5,487 bases of DNA from Desulfurococcales archaeon (GCA_027083115.1 JALWQN010000094.1:10421-15907); one strand, 5' to 3'. Positions 1 to 4,535 are shown, numbered from the stretch's first letter. The notes: a model not told the origin generated them from the sequence alone. Numbers and translations are program-made.

Positions 1-815
1 ACCCTACCAGCCCTCTCAGGAACTAAGTACCTTCTCCTGAAGGCCTTGAATGCCTCAGCAGTAGTTAGGACCTCACCAATTGATGCCTTACTTAAGAGCC
101 TTAACGGAATCCACGAGATCCTGCACCACTCAATAAGGCCTGCAACACCAGTAAGCGATACCTCCCTAAAGACCTTAACAGGCGTCCTAAGCTCCCCTAA
201 GTAATCACGTAGCTGGGGTTCCGTGACCCCATCAACAACGAGTATGTGGGCCGAGTTAATTAGGTGGGCGTACTCGCCTAAGGAATTGAGTGAGTCCCTA
301 ATTACTTCGTCATTAAGCCTTAACTTAAAGACCTTACCGTACGTGTTAACGCTTAATTCAGCTATCCTGTAGGGAGGGGGCTCGTAGAGGGGATTACTTA
401 AGTCCTCAACAGTAACCCACTCCCTAAGGTCAACCATGCTACAGGGATTCATTCCTGCTTCCCTTAAAGCCTGAGTCAGTGGGTTCGGGTAAGTATTAAC
501 CCTCTCACCAACACCTAACTCCTCAGCCCTCCTCACGACACTGTAGAGGGTCCTTAAGTCCTTACTCACGAACTTAACTACGGGCACCTCATTAACGTAC
601 CATGGGGGCTCCCTCCAGACCTCAACCCATACCCCAACAACCCGGGGGTGCTGAGCCACTAAATTAGCTAGCTCCCCAGCACTTAAGCCCTTAGGGATCA
701 GGTAGGCCGGGTAAGTGAGCTTAACGAATCCCTTAATCAGTGAGCCCGACTCATTAACTAGTAGGACCTCAGCACCGCTGTCAGTCGGCCTCACATCCAG
801 AACCCACGTCCTCAA
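1..815 (-). CDS. polB2: Family B DNA polymerase, PolB2/Dpo2 type, N-terminal part (truncated by the window edge)
   Basis: The 271 visible residues cover the N-terminal and exonuclease-like domains of an archaeal B-family DNA polymerase; the palm, fingers and thumb lie beyond position 1. The N-terminus (WVLDVRPTDSG, residues 4-14) has the usual opening strand of archaeal PolB. Residues about 231-266 (CRISWIPLRLLSKASIGEVL and the following stretch to YLVP) match the segment linking exonuclease to palm. By eye, the three exonuclease motifs are missing: LSV (154-156) sits where DIE is expected, the HILVVDGVTE segment (190-199) lacks the ExoII Asp, and FREVS (216-220) replaces the ExoIII YxxxD. 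That, and reaching this linker by residue 231 rather than much later as in PolB1, points to PolB2, a lineage known for degraded active sites and linked to damage tolerance. The TTG start at 815 has AGGAGGTG at 824-831 with 8 nt spacing; a GTG at 794 is less likely because it would remove the opening strand. It overlaps the previous gene by 35 nt. PolB family is near certain, the PolB2 subtype likely. Confidence 0.85.
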   Translation of the reverse strand, partial: MRTWVLDVRPTDSGAEVLLVNESGSLIKGFVKLTYPAYLIPKGLSAGELANLVAQHPRVVGVWVEVWREPPWYVNEVPVVKFVSKDLRTLYSVVRRAEELGVGERVNTYPNPLTQALREAGMNPCSMVDLREWVTVEDLSNPLYEPPPYRIAELSVNTYGKVFKLRLNDEVIRDSLNSLGEYAHLINSAHILVVDGVTEPQLRDYLGELRTPVKVFREVSLTGVAGLIEWCRISWIPLRLLSKASIGEVLTTAEAFKAFRRRYLVPERAGR

Positions 816-1044
816 CCCTCAAGCACCTCCTGTAGAGGTCAGCAATCATTGAGAGAATAACTACCTCCAAAGGATCCATAGGCGGTTCGGTCTCTAAGTA
901 GGCGTCATGAAGTCCTTCAGCATTCCTTAATCCCTCCTCCAAACCCTTCCTTAACTCATCGTTCCTGACGAGCTTAAGTAATGACCTCAGCCTCTTCACC
1001 TCCTCCCTAACGGCTGACCTGAGTGTTGGGGCGGTCCTACCCAA
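781..1044 (-). CDS. Small helical protein of the polB2 operon, function unknown
   Basis: A protein of 87 residues with no family I recognise. It is rich in Arg, Leu and Glu and looks almost wholly helical. One amphipathic segment (roughly residues 8-45, with the repeated pattern VKRLRSLLKLVRNDELRKGL) is followed by a turn at ETEPPMDP and a second helix containing VVILSMIADLYRRCL. There is no signal peptide or clear catalytic motif. The reading frame is also open from a GTG at 1056, but that GTG is part of the GGAGGTG ribosome binding site (1054-1060). The TTG at 1044, 9 nt downstream of that site, is the better start and leaves a 4-nt gap after the RadA-like gene. The 3' end overlaps polB2 by 35 nt. 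Position between a RadA-like gene and polB2 matches, from memory, a small gene in the Sulfolobales dpo2 operon. I infer an accessory subunit or adaptor; this is not shown by sequence. Confidence 0.7.
   Translation of the reverse strand: MGRTAPTLRSAVREEVKRLRSLLKLVRNDELRKGLEEGLRNAEGLHDAYLETEPPMDPLEVVILSMIADLYRRCLRVEDVGSGCEAD
824..831 (-). promoter_or_regulatory. Ribosome binding site deciding the polB2 start
   Basis: The minus strand reads AGGAGGTG here, a strong complement to the archaeal 16S rRNA 3' end, 8 nt before the TTG at 815-813. It lies inside the 3' end of the upstream small gene. It argues for the TTG rather than the downstream GTG as the polymerase start and makes translational coupling likely. 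Confidence 0.7.
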
Positions 1045-1048
1045 CCCA

Positions 1049-1717
1049 CTAAGCACCTCCCTTACTCACCCAATCAAGAAGGGTTCTGTGTGAAGCACTT
1101 GATCCTCTATAGAGGTCGGCGAACCTGAAGTACTTAATTATGTGTGGCTTTAGCGGGTGCTTAATTAAGTCAGCCCTAACACTGACTGAGCCCCTACTTA
1201 ACCCAACCAGGACATGTATGCTGTGGTGATGGTAGTTCCCTCCCTCGGGCAGGAACCTACCGAATCTAGAGACCCTGTTGAAGACAGTTACTTCAGCACC
1301 AGACCTAACTAACTCCCTGATGCTGGCAGTAACTGCAGTACCTAACCAGTACTTGCGTGGGTCATTAGGTAGGTGGAGGTAGGGGTCAGCTATAAGCACC
1401 TCCTTAACCCCTTCCTCAGCGGCCTTCTTAAGGAGGGCTAAAGTATCCTCTACTTTGAAGGCCCTAGCTATGAATACGTTGCTTAAGTCAGACCTAATCA
1501 CCTTAGACAACCTACCCATTAAGTAAGGGCTTAAGCCGCCGAAGTCCTGAGTGAAGATCACGTAAACCCTCCCGAAGGCTGAGGAAGCGACTGCAGCCCT
1601 ATGAAGTAATACCTCAATAACGTCCCAATCACCGAAGAACTCAACAACCCAGCCCTCAGGCAACGGCCTAATTAGCTCGTCAAGCACTGGTAGGGCAGTA
1701 AACAACCAAACCACCAA
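1049..1717 (-). CDS. RadA/RecA-fold paralogue with a degenerate Walker A motif
   Basis: A 222-residue protein that can be aligned by eye with the core domain of archaeal RadA recombinase. Residues 11-40 (VLDELIRPLPEGWVVEFFGD onward) match RadA's LDELLGGGIETGSITEFFGE, but the P-loop that follows in RadA (GEFGSGKTQ) is here G29-D-W-D-V-I-E-V-L, so the catalytic Lys-Thr pair has become Glu35-Val36. A Walker B-like strand is kept (VLIAD, Asp111). The L2/GG region is kept too: GGNYHHHSIHV (159-169) aligns with RadA's GG....HAST. The N-terminal helix-hairpin-helix DNA-binding domain of RadA is absent, so the protein probably does not hydrolyse ATP and may be structural. It is the first gene of the polB2 operon. 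The TTG at 1717 is the first start after an in-frame stop and has no clear ribosome binding site, so the mRNA may be leaderless. GTG 1714 and TTG 1705 are alternatives. Confidence 0.8.
   Translation of the reverse strand: MVVWLFTALPVLDELIRPLPEGWVVEFFGDWDVIEVLLHRAAVASSAFGRVYVIFTQDFGGLSPYLMGRLSKVIRSDLSNVFIARAFKVEDTLALLKKAAEEGVKEVLIADPYLHLPNDPRKYWLGTAVTASIRELVRSGAEVTVFNRVSRFGRFLPEGGNYHHHSIHVLVGLSRGSVSVRADLIKHPLKPHIIKYFRFADLYRGSSASHRTLLDWVSKGGA
1054..1060 (-). promoter_or_regulatory. Ribosome binding site of the small operon gene
   Basis: GGAGGTG on the minus strand, overlapping the last codons and stop region of the RadA-like gene, 9 nt before the TTG at 1044. Because the in-frame GTG at 1056-1054 is itself part of this site, it cannot sensibly serve as the start. 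The local sequence GGAGGTGCTTAGTGGGTTG is nearly repeated at the polB2 start (GGAGGTGCTTGAGGGTTG, 813-830). Confidence 0.65.
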
Positions 1718-1853
1718 CGAAGTACGTGAGCGTAATACCTGTTAAGAAGTGCTGGTAAGGAATACCCTACACCCGGAGTCCTAAGTGAAAGTAAACCATG
1801 AAGACCTAAGGATTAAGAGGGAATAAAGCATAATCCAACTACAGGTCAATGAG
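1718..1853. promoter_or_regulatory. Divergent intergenic region between the polB2 operon and the aldo/keto reductase
   Basis: A 136-bp spacer that must hold both promoters. On the minus strand a weak TATA-like CTTCTTAAC (1741-1749) lies about 28 nt before the TTG at 1717, consistent with leaderless transcription of the polB2 operon. The upstream sequence is not strongly BRE-like, as might be expected for a promoter needing an activator. A single ACTTTC (minus strand, 1787-1792) resembles the ANTTTC box of Sulfolobales damage-induced promoters, but one copy 70 nt away is weak evidence. Confidence 0.35.
1821..1829 (+). promoter_or_regulatory. Candidate TATA box of the aldo/keto reductase gene
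   Basis: GAATAAAGC preceded by a purine run (AAGAGG), a BRE/TATA-like arrangement. Its centre is about 28 nt before the TTG at 1854, so transcription could begin almost at the start codon. An AGGT at 1842-1845, 8 nt before the TTG, might serve as a ribosome binding site if the transcript starts a little earlier. Confidence 0.4.
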
Positions 1854-2831
1854 TTGGGTGCGGCGAAGCACGTCACCCTAGGGTCATGGAGGATTAAGCC
1901 CGTAGGTATAGGGACATGGCAGGCAAAATCAAGGGTCTGGGGGTCAAGCGAACCTAAGGAAGTGATTGAGGCCATAGTTGATGCCCTAACTGAGGGGGTG
2001 AACCTAATAGATACTGCGGAAGCATACGGGTGGGGTAGGAGCGAGGAACTCGTTGGTGAGGCACTCAAGAAGTACAGGAGTAATGACATACTGGTAGCGA
2101 CTAAGTTAGCAGGCTGTAACGCGTTACCTAGTAAGGTGGTTAAGCATGCTGAAGCCAGCAGGAGGAGGCTTGGGTTAGACGCCATAGGGCTTTACCAGAT
2201 TCACTGGCCTCCAAGCAACTACACTGACGAATGCGGGGTCATTAGGGAGATGGAGTCACTAATTGATAGGGGATTAACCCACATGATTGGGTTAAGCAAT
2301 TATGACTCGAAGGACCTGAGTAAAGCACTTAAGTGCTTAAGGAAGCACGAGCTAGTTTCCGATCAGGTTGAGTACAGCCTCGTTCAGAGGGCTCCTGAGA
2401 GGGAACTCCTACCTGCTCTAGGGAAGGAAGGGATGGCCTTAATAGGTTGGGGGACGCTAGCTAAGGGTGCCCTAGCAGGTAAGGCTAAGGCAGACAATCT
2501 AGCTAGGTTTCTTGACTTGAGCTTCCGTACTGCTGCACGAAATATTGATCTTCAGGAAGCCGTTAAGGAAATATCAGGGAGGCATGGAGTATCTAGAGCA
2601 GCAGTAGTTATTAGGTGGTCCATAGAGAAGGGAGCCATACCATTAGTTGGAGTGAGACGTAAGAAGCACGTGAAAAGCTTGGTTGAGGCCCTAAACCTAA
2701 ATATGGGTGAGGATGAGCTCATCAGGTTGGATGAATTAACCCATATGTACGTAGGTAGGTCCTTCACAAAGGTCGTGCCGAGATCAATACCTAATAGAGT
2801 GATTTGCTCCTTAAGTAAACTGCTTCTTTAG
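1854..2831 (+). CDS. Aldo/keto reductase
   Basis: A complete 325-residue NAD(P)H-dependent oxidoreductase of the aldo/keto reductase superfamily, a cytoplasmic (beta/alpha)8 barrel that reduces carbonyl groups to alcohols. The catalytic tetrad is intact: Asp53 and Tyr58 in IDTAEAYGWGRSE, Lys84 in LVATKLAG, His117 in LYQIHWPP. The family landmarks follow in order: IGLSNYD (about 145-151), DQVEYSLVQR (about 170-179), the GWGTLAKGALAGK loop, and the C-terminal cofactor-binding segment IPLVGVRRKKHVKSLVEAL. That last segment is rich in Arg/Lys, as expected for binding the 2'-phosphate of NADPH. Length is normal for the bacterial/archaeal members. The TTG start places the first beta-hairpin (VTLGSWRIKPVGIGTW) correctly. 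The gene stands alone, divergent from the polB2 operon and convergent with the ArsR unit. The substrate cannot be told from the sequence. Confidence 0.96.
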   Translation: MGAAKHVTLGSWRIKPVGIGTWQAKSRVWGSSEPKEVIEAIVDALTEGVNLIDTAEAYGWGRSEELVGEALKKYRSNDILVATKLAGCNALPSKVVKHAEASRRRLGLDAIGLYQIHWPPSNYTDECGVIREMESLIDRGLTHMIGLSNYDSKDLSKALKCLRKHELVSDQVEYSLVQRAPERELLPALGKEGMALIGWGTLAKGALAGKAKADNLARFLDLSFRTAARNIDLQEAVKEISGRHGVSRAAVVIRWSIEKGAIPLVGVRRKKHVKSLVEALNLNMGEDELIRLDELTHMYVGRSFTKVVPRSIPNRVICSLSKLLL

Positions 2832-2848
2832 GGGTAAAGTCTAAACGA

Positions 2849-2855
2849 TTCTTTT
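2849..2855 (+). terminator. Possible T-rich terminator after the aldo/keto reductase
   Basis: A short pyrimidine run, TTCTTTT, 17 nt past the reductase stop in the 39-bp convergent gap. Archaeal termination often uses such T-rich tracts without a strong hairpin. No comparable tract is seen for the minus-strand ArsR unit. Confidence 0.3.
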
Positions 2856-2864
2856 AGTTAATTA

Positions 2865-2879
2865 ATGGATCTAATCCAT
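2865..2879. repeat. Inverted repeat across the ArsR stop codon
   Basis: ATGGAT-CTA-ATCCAT, perfect 6-bp arms with a 3-bp centre; the centre is the stop codon (TAG on the minus strand) of the regulator gene. It could form a small hairpin at the end of the regulator mRNA, although no T-tract follows it on that strand. Chance is possible. Confidence 0.35.
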
Positions 2880-3215
2880 GCATGCATTAACTAAATTATT
2901 CCTGCATAACTCCCTTAGCAATTCATGGCTAACAATAATCCTAAACTCAGAAGTCTTATAATATTTTCTCAGAACTCCCTTACCCTCATCAACCTCAACC
3001 CTATAGCTTAATAACCCGGTTCTCAAGAGCTTACGCAAATGAGCAATGAGTAATGGCTTGGATATGCCTAAAATCTCTCTTAACTCCCTACTGCTTCTCT
3101 CTCTCACCGAACATAAGGCCAGTATCTTAAGCCTGATATCATTACCTAAAATCCTAAAGAAATCAGCTAATTCTCCGAAACTCTTTTTTTCCTGGGGGGT
3201 CATGTCATTCCTCAA
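2871..3215 (-). CDS. ArsR-type winged helix-turn-helix transcriptional regulator
   Basis: A 114-residue DNA-binding protein. After a short charged N-terminus, residues 15-35 (ELADFFRILGNDIRLKILAL) are the classic ArsR-family helices preceding the recognition unit. The helix-turn-helix spans about 41-64 (SSRELREILGISKPLLIAHL onward), and a beta wing with KGVLRKYYK follows (about 69-88). Residues 89-114 form a likely dimerisation helix. The metal-binding ELCVCDL motif of ArsR/SmtB metal sensors is absent. Cys35, Cys104 and Cys112 are present but do not form a known site, so the signal sensed is unknown. The TTG at 3215 is supported by GGTGATC at 3222-3228, 6 nt upstream, a seven-base match to the archaeal anti-Shine-Dalgarno; ATG 3203 is a weaker alternative. 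It lies 25 nt after the membrane-protein gene and is surely co-transcribed with it. It probably binds the dyad at 3520-3537. Confidence 0.92.
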   Translation of the reverse strand: MRNDMTPQEKKSFGELADFFRILGNDIRLKILALCSVRERSSRELREILGISKPLLIAHLRKLLRTGLLSYRVEVDEGKGVLRKYYKTSEFRIIVSHELLRELCRNNLVNACMD

Positions 3216-3221
3216 TACCTA

Positions 3222-3228
3222 GATCACC
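3222..3228 (-). promoter_or_regulatory. Ribosome binding site deciding the ArsR-type regulator start
   Basis: GGTGATC on the minus strand, complementary to the conserved GATCACC at the 16S rRNA 3' end, with 6 nt to the TTG at 3215. It decides between that TTG and the internal ATG at 3203. Confidence 0.65.
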
Positions 3229-3240
3229 AAAGAACCCCCA

Positions 3241-3483
3241 TCACTCCTTAAGAGCATCCCTTAAATCGCTTATTTCCTTACGGAGTGCCTTAATCTCTTT
3301 AAGTAACTCTTCAAATACTTCTGTCTCGGCACTCCCTAACTCTGATCTCCTAGTGGTCCCGCCTTCACGAAACCAGGACAAGAACTTATCGGCTAAGACA
3401 ACCCCAATAATAACCACTATAAAGAGAAGAACTCCCCAAAAAACCAAATCCATTAAACCCATTAAATCTGGAGGTAAAGGCAT
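3241..3483 (-). CDS. Small single-pass membrane protein with cytoplasmic coiled coil
   Basis: An 80-residue protein in two parts. Residues about 10-31 (LMDLVFWGVLLFIVVIIGVV) are one strongly hydrophobic membrane segment, followed by the basic stretch KFLSWFREGGTTRR, so the C-terminus is predicted to be cytoplasmic. Residues 56-80 form a charged helix with hydrophobic residues at 60, 64, 67, 71, 74 and 78, a regular heptad pattern typical of a coiled coil. No known family is recognised. The ATG at 3483 has GGTGAG 6 nt upstream, on a leader of roughly 35 nt from the predicted start site. It is the first gene of a unit with the ArsR-type regulator, so it may anchor, sequester or signal to the regulator, or be its main regulated target; this is inference from gene order. 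It could instead be a simple membrane-stress or scaffold protein. Confidence 0.8.
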   Translation of the reverse strand: MPLPPDLMGLMDLVFWGVLLFIVVIIGVVLADKFLSWFREGGTTRRSELGSAETEVFEELLKEIKALRKEISDLRDALKE

Positions 3484-3519
3484 AAGCTCTCACCTTTTTT
3501 ATAACTCATTTTTTATCCC

Positions 3520-3537
3520 GGTAAATAATAGTTTACC
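3520..3537. promoter_or_regulatory. Perfect inverted repeat, candidate operator of the membrane protein-ArsR unit
   Basis: GGTAAA-N6-TTTACC, 18 bp with perfect 6-bp arms, lying 3 bp downstream of the TATA box and covering the predicted transcription start (about 3518). A dimeric winged-helix regulator bound here would block polymerase entry. The ArsR-type protein encoded in the same unit is the obvious candidate, which would give autorepression. Confidence 0.55.
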
Positions 3538-3540
3538 TCA

Positions 3541-3548
3541 TTTATAAA
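3541..3548 (-). promoter_or_regulatory. TATA box of the membrane protein-ArsR unit
   Basis: TTTATAAA, a near-ideal archaeal TATA box. On the minus strand it is preceded by the purine-rich AGAAGGAAAG (3549-3558), a BRE-like element. Transcription would start about 26 nt downstream near 3518, giving a leader of about 35 nt with GGTGAG before the ATG at 3483. Confidence 0.65.
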
Positions 3549-3602
3549 CTTTCCTTCTATAAAGTACTGTGCGAGGTTTCATAAGAGTAGTCCTTAGATC
3601 TG

Positions 3603-3616
3603 TAGAACCTGTTCTA
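3603..3616. repeat. 14-bp inverted repeat TAGAAC-CT-GTTCTA
   Basis: Perfect 6-bp arms around a 2-bp centre, about 55 bp upstream of the TATA box of the membrane protein-ArsR unit. The compact symmetry suits a dimeric DNA-binding protein. Its sequence differs from the dyad at 3520-3537, so a different regulator would be needed. Confidence 0.4.
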
Positions 3617-3699
3617 ATTTGCCTTAAGCGTTTTAAAGTAGTAATCGGTATGCTTTTAAAAATGATGTAAGAACTTTAAATTTATTCTTTATAGGTTCG

Positions 3700-3714
3700 T
3701 AAGTAAGTTACTTA
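3700..3714. repeat. 15-bp palindrome TAAGTAA-G-TTACTTA
   Basis: Perfect 7-bp arms around a single G. It follows a TATA-like CTTTATAGG (3688-3696) on the plus strand, so it would sit near a start site of any plus-strand transcript running toward the nucleotidyltransferase gene. In this AT-rich DNA chance cannot be excluded. Confidence 0.4.
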
Positions 3715-3829
3715 GGGAAAAGTAAGGGTATAGGCAAAAATTGATCTCCGAAAGCATTTTTAGGCAAACTATGAAATTCATCGACTGAGGCAATACCCAT
3801 TATAGTTAGCTAGGATTATTGAGGGAGTA

Positions 3830-3883
3830 ATGCTTAATTTAATGAAATTAGTAATAGCTTTTTACTTAGTATTAACTTATTGA
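3830..3883 (+). CDS. Possible 17-residue hydrophobic peptide (uORF)
   Basis: ATG at 3830 with GAGG five bases upstream opens a short frame, MLNLMKLVIAFYLVLTY, ending at TGA 3881-3883. The product would be almost wholly hydrophobic, like a minimal membrane helix or type I toxin peptide. A TATA-like ATTATAG (3799-3805) lies about 28 nt upstream. It ends 34 nt before the start of the nucleotidyltransferase gene. AT-rich DNA gives such peptides by chance, so confidence is low. Confidence 0.22.
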   Translation: MLNLMKLVIAFYLVLTY

Positions 3884-3902
3884 TTATACGGTATTTCAGT
3901 AT

Positions 3903-3910
3903 GAGGTGAT
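3903..3910 (+). promoter_or_regulatory. Ribosome binding site of the nucleotidyltransferase gene
   Basis: GAGGTGAT, a full-length archaeal Shine-Dalgarno match. The in-frame GTG at 3906 lies inside it and is unusable; the TTG at 3918, 7 nt downstream, is the natural start. Confidence 0.7.
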
Positions 3911-3917
3911 TAGTGTC

Positions 3918-4535
3918 TTGCTTAAGTATGTTAATGAACTGGCTAGTGAGTTTTTGGGGAAGGTTCTAGGGGATTTAAGTAGGATACCTAGCGAAACTAG
4001 TAGGTTTCTTTACTTTTTGGCTTGGCTTAACACTAGGCTTGAGGAGTGGGGTCTAGGTAAGATAGTGATTGTTAGGGGATTCTCTGTAGAGTTCTACACT
4101 AGATCAAGCATTAGAACGATAGATGTGGACATAGTTATTTTGGGAGGTCCTAAAGCAGACACCGTAGTTAAGGGTTTTCTGGATGCCGTAGGTGGCGTTC
4201 GGGATGGTAGAGTATATGTGCTGGCTCCCTTAAGGCAACTTCTTTCTAAAGCCATAGACATAGTTAATGATAACTTAAGTAATCGAAGGTTAGTTAGGGT
4301 AAGTATAAATAGCTATATAGTGTATATTCAGTCTCCTGAGGACACATTAGTGTATACTTTAAATGCGTGGAAATGGTGGCGCTCTAGCGAGGACGAGTTA
4401 AGGGCTAAAGTACTTGCAGATGTGCTGAGAGAAAAGCTTAATAAGGAATACCTATGCAGGAGGGCTAGGGAAGAGGACGTTCTGGATAAGCTTAAGGAGG
4501 TAGGCATAACATGCAGGAAAGCCAGCAGGAAATAA
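3918..4535 (+). CDS. Nucleotidyltransferase-fold protein (AbiEii/MNT-like), possible toxin-antitoxin component
   Basis: A 205-residue protein counted from the TTG at 3918. An N-terminal helical segment (1-45) leads into the strand IVIVRGFSVEFYTRSSIRTI followed by DVDIVIL. This matches the (G)G-F/T-A-x-x-x-Y-T...R-T-x-D-[IV]-D signature of minimal and AbiEii-type nucleotidyltransferases, with Asp69 and Asp71 as the metal-binding pair. The usual Gly-Gly doublet is Arg53-Gly54 here, so activity is uncertain. A later SPEDTLVYTLNAWKWW segment resembles the conserved SPEDL..KL helix of AbiEii-like proteins, and the C-terminus is helical and basic. Members of this superfamily transfer nucleotides to RNA, tRNA ends or protein partners, often in toxin-antitoxin or phage-defence pairs. 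It overlaps the next gene by 25 nt, implying co-translation. The fold assignment is fairly good; the exact family and role are inference. Confidence 0.75.
   Translation: MLKYVNELASEFLGKVLGDLSRIPSETSRFLYFLAWLNTRLEEWGLGKIVIVRGFSVEFYTRSSIRTIDVDIVILGGPKADTVVKGFLDAVGGVRDGRVYVLAPLRQLLSKAIDIVNDNLSNRRLVRVSINSYIVYIQSPEDTLVYTLNAWKWWRSSEDELRAKVLADVLREKLNKEYLCRRAREEDVLDKLKEVGITCRKASRK
4496..4501 (+). promoter_or_regulatory. Ribosome binding site of the 94-residue gene
   Basis: GGAGGT within the 3' end of the nucleotidyltransferase gene, 9 nt before the ATG at 4511. It supports a genuine overlapping second gene. Confidence 0.6.

Larger units (their letters stand above)
3549..3902. other. AT-rich intergenic region with dyads, no convincing gene
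   Basis: A stretch of about 350 bp, with sampled lines only 22-32% GC. It holds the BRE of the minus-strand unit, two near-perfect palindromes (3603-3616 and 3700-3714), a TAGGCAAA direct repeat (3731 and 3761, exactly 30 bp apart), several TATA-like runs, and a possible 17-residue peptide (3830-3883). For the downstream nucleotidyltransferase gene the most plausible TATA element is CTTTTTA around 3859-3865, about 27 nt before a start near 3888, which would keep the ribosome binding site in the mRNA. I see no tRNA, rRNA or C/D box signature. Confidence 0.5.

Noticed and set aside
1787..1792. ACTTTC on the minus strand as a damage-response (ANTTTC) promoter box for the polB2 operon
   Set aside because: A single six-base match about 70 nt from the start codon, not next to the TATA-like element, is expected by chance. 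The motif is described for Sulfolobales, and the host here is not known to be one.
1781..2185. 134-residue open frame on the minus strand
   Set aside because: It lies opposite the well-supported aldo/keto reductase, and its composition (Ser/Leu/Thr-rich, no motif) is that of an antisense shadow.
2552..2767. 71-residue open frame on the minus strand
   Set aside because: Antisense to the C-terminal half of the aldo/keto reductase, with no start signal or motif.
3353..3547. 64-residue open frame on the plus strand
   Set aside because: Antisense to the membrane-protein gene, runs through its promoter and operator, and has a low-complexity basic product.
3540..3584. 14-codon frame on the minus strand overlapping the TATA box of the ArsR unit
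   Set aside because: It would have to be transcribed through the promoter from further upstream, lacks a convincing ribosome binding site, and its basic product looks random.
3661..3788. Possible C/D box sRNA (ATGATGT near 3661 and CTGA near 3785)
   Set aside because: The boxes are too far apart for a 50-65 nt archaeal C/D RNA, and no internal C'/D' pair is present.
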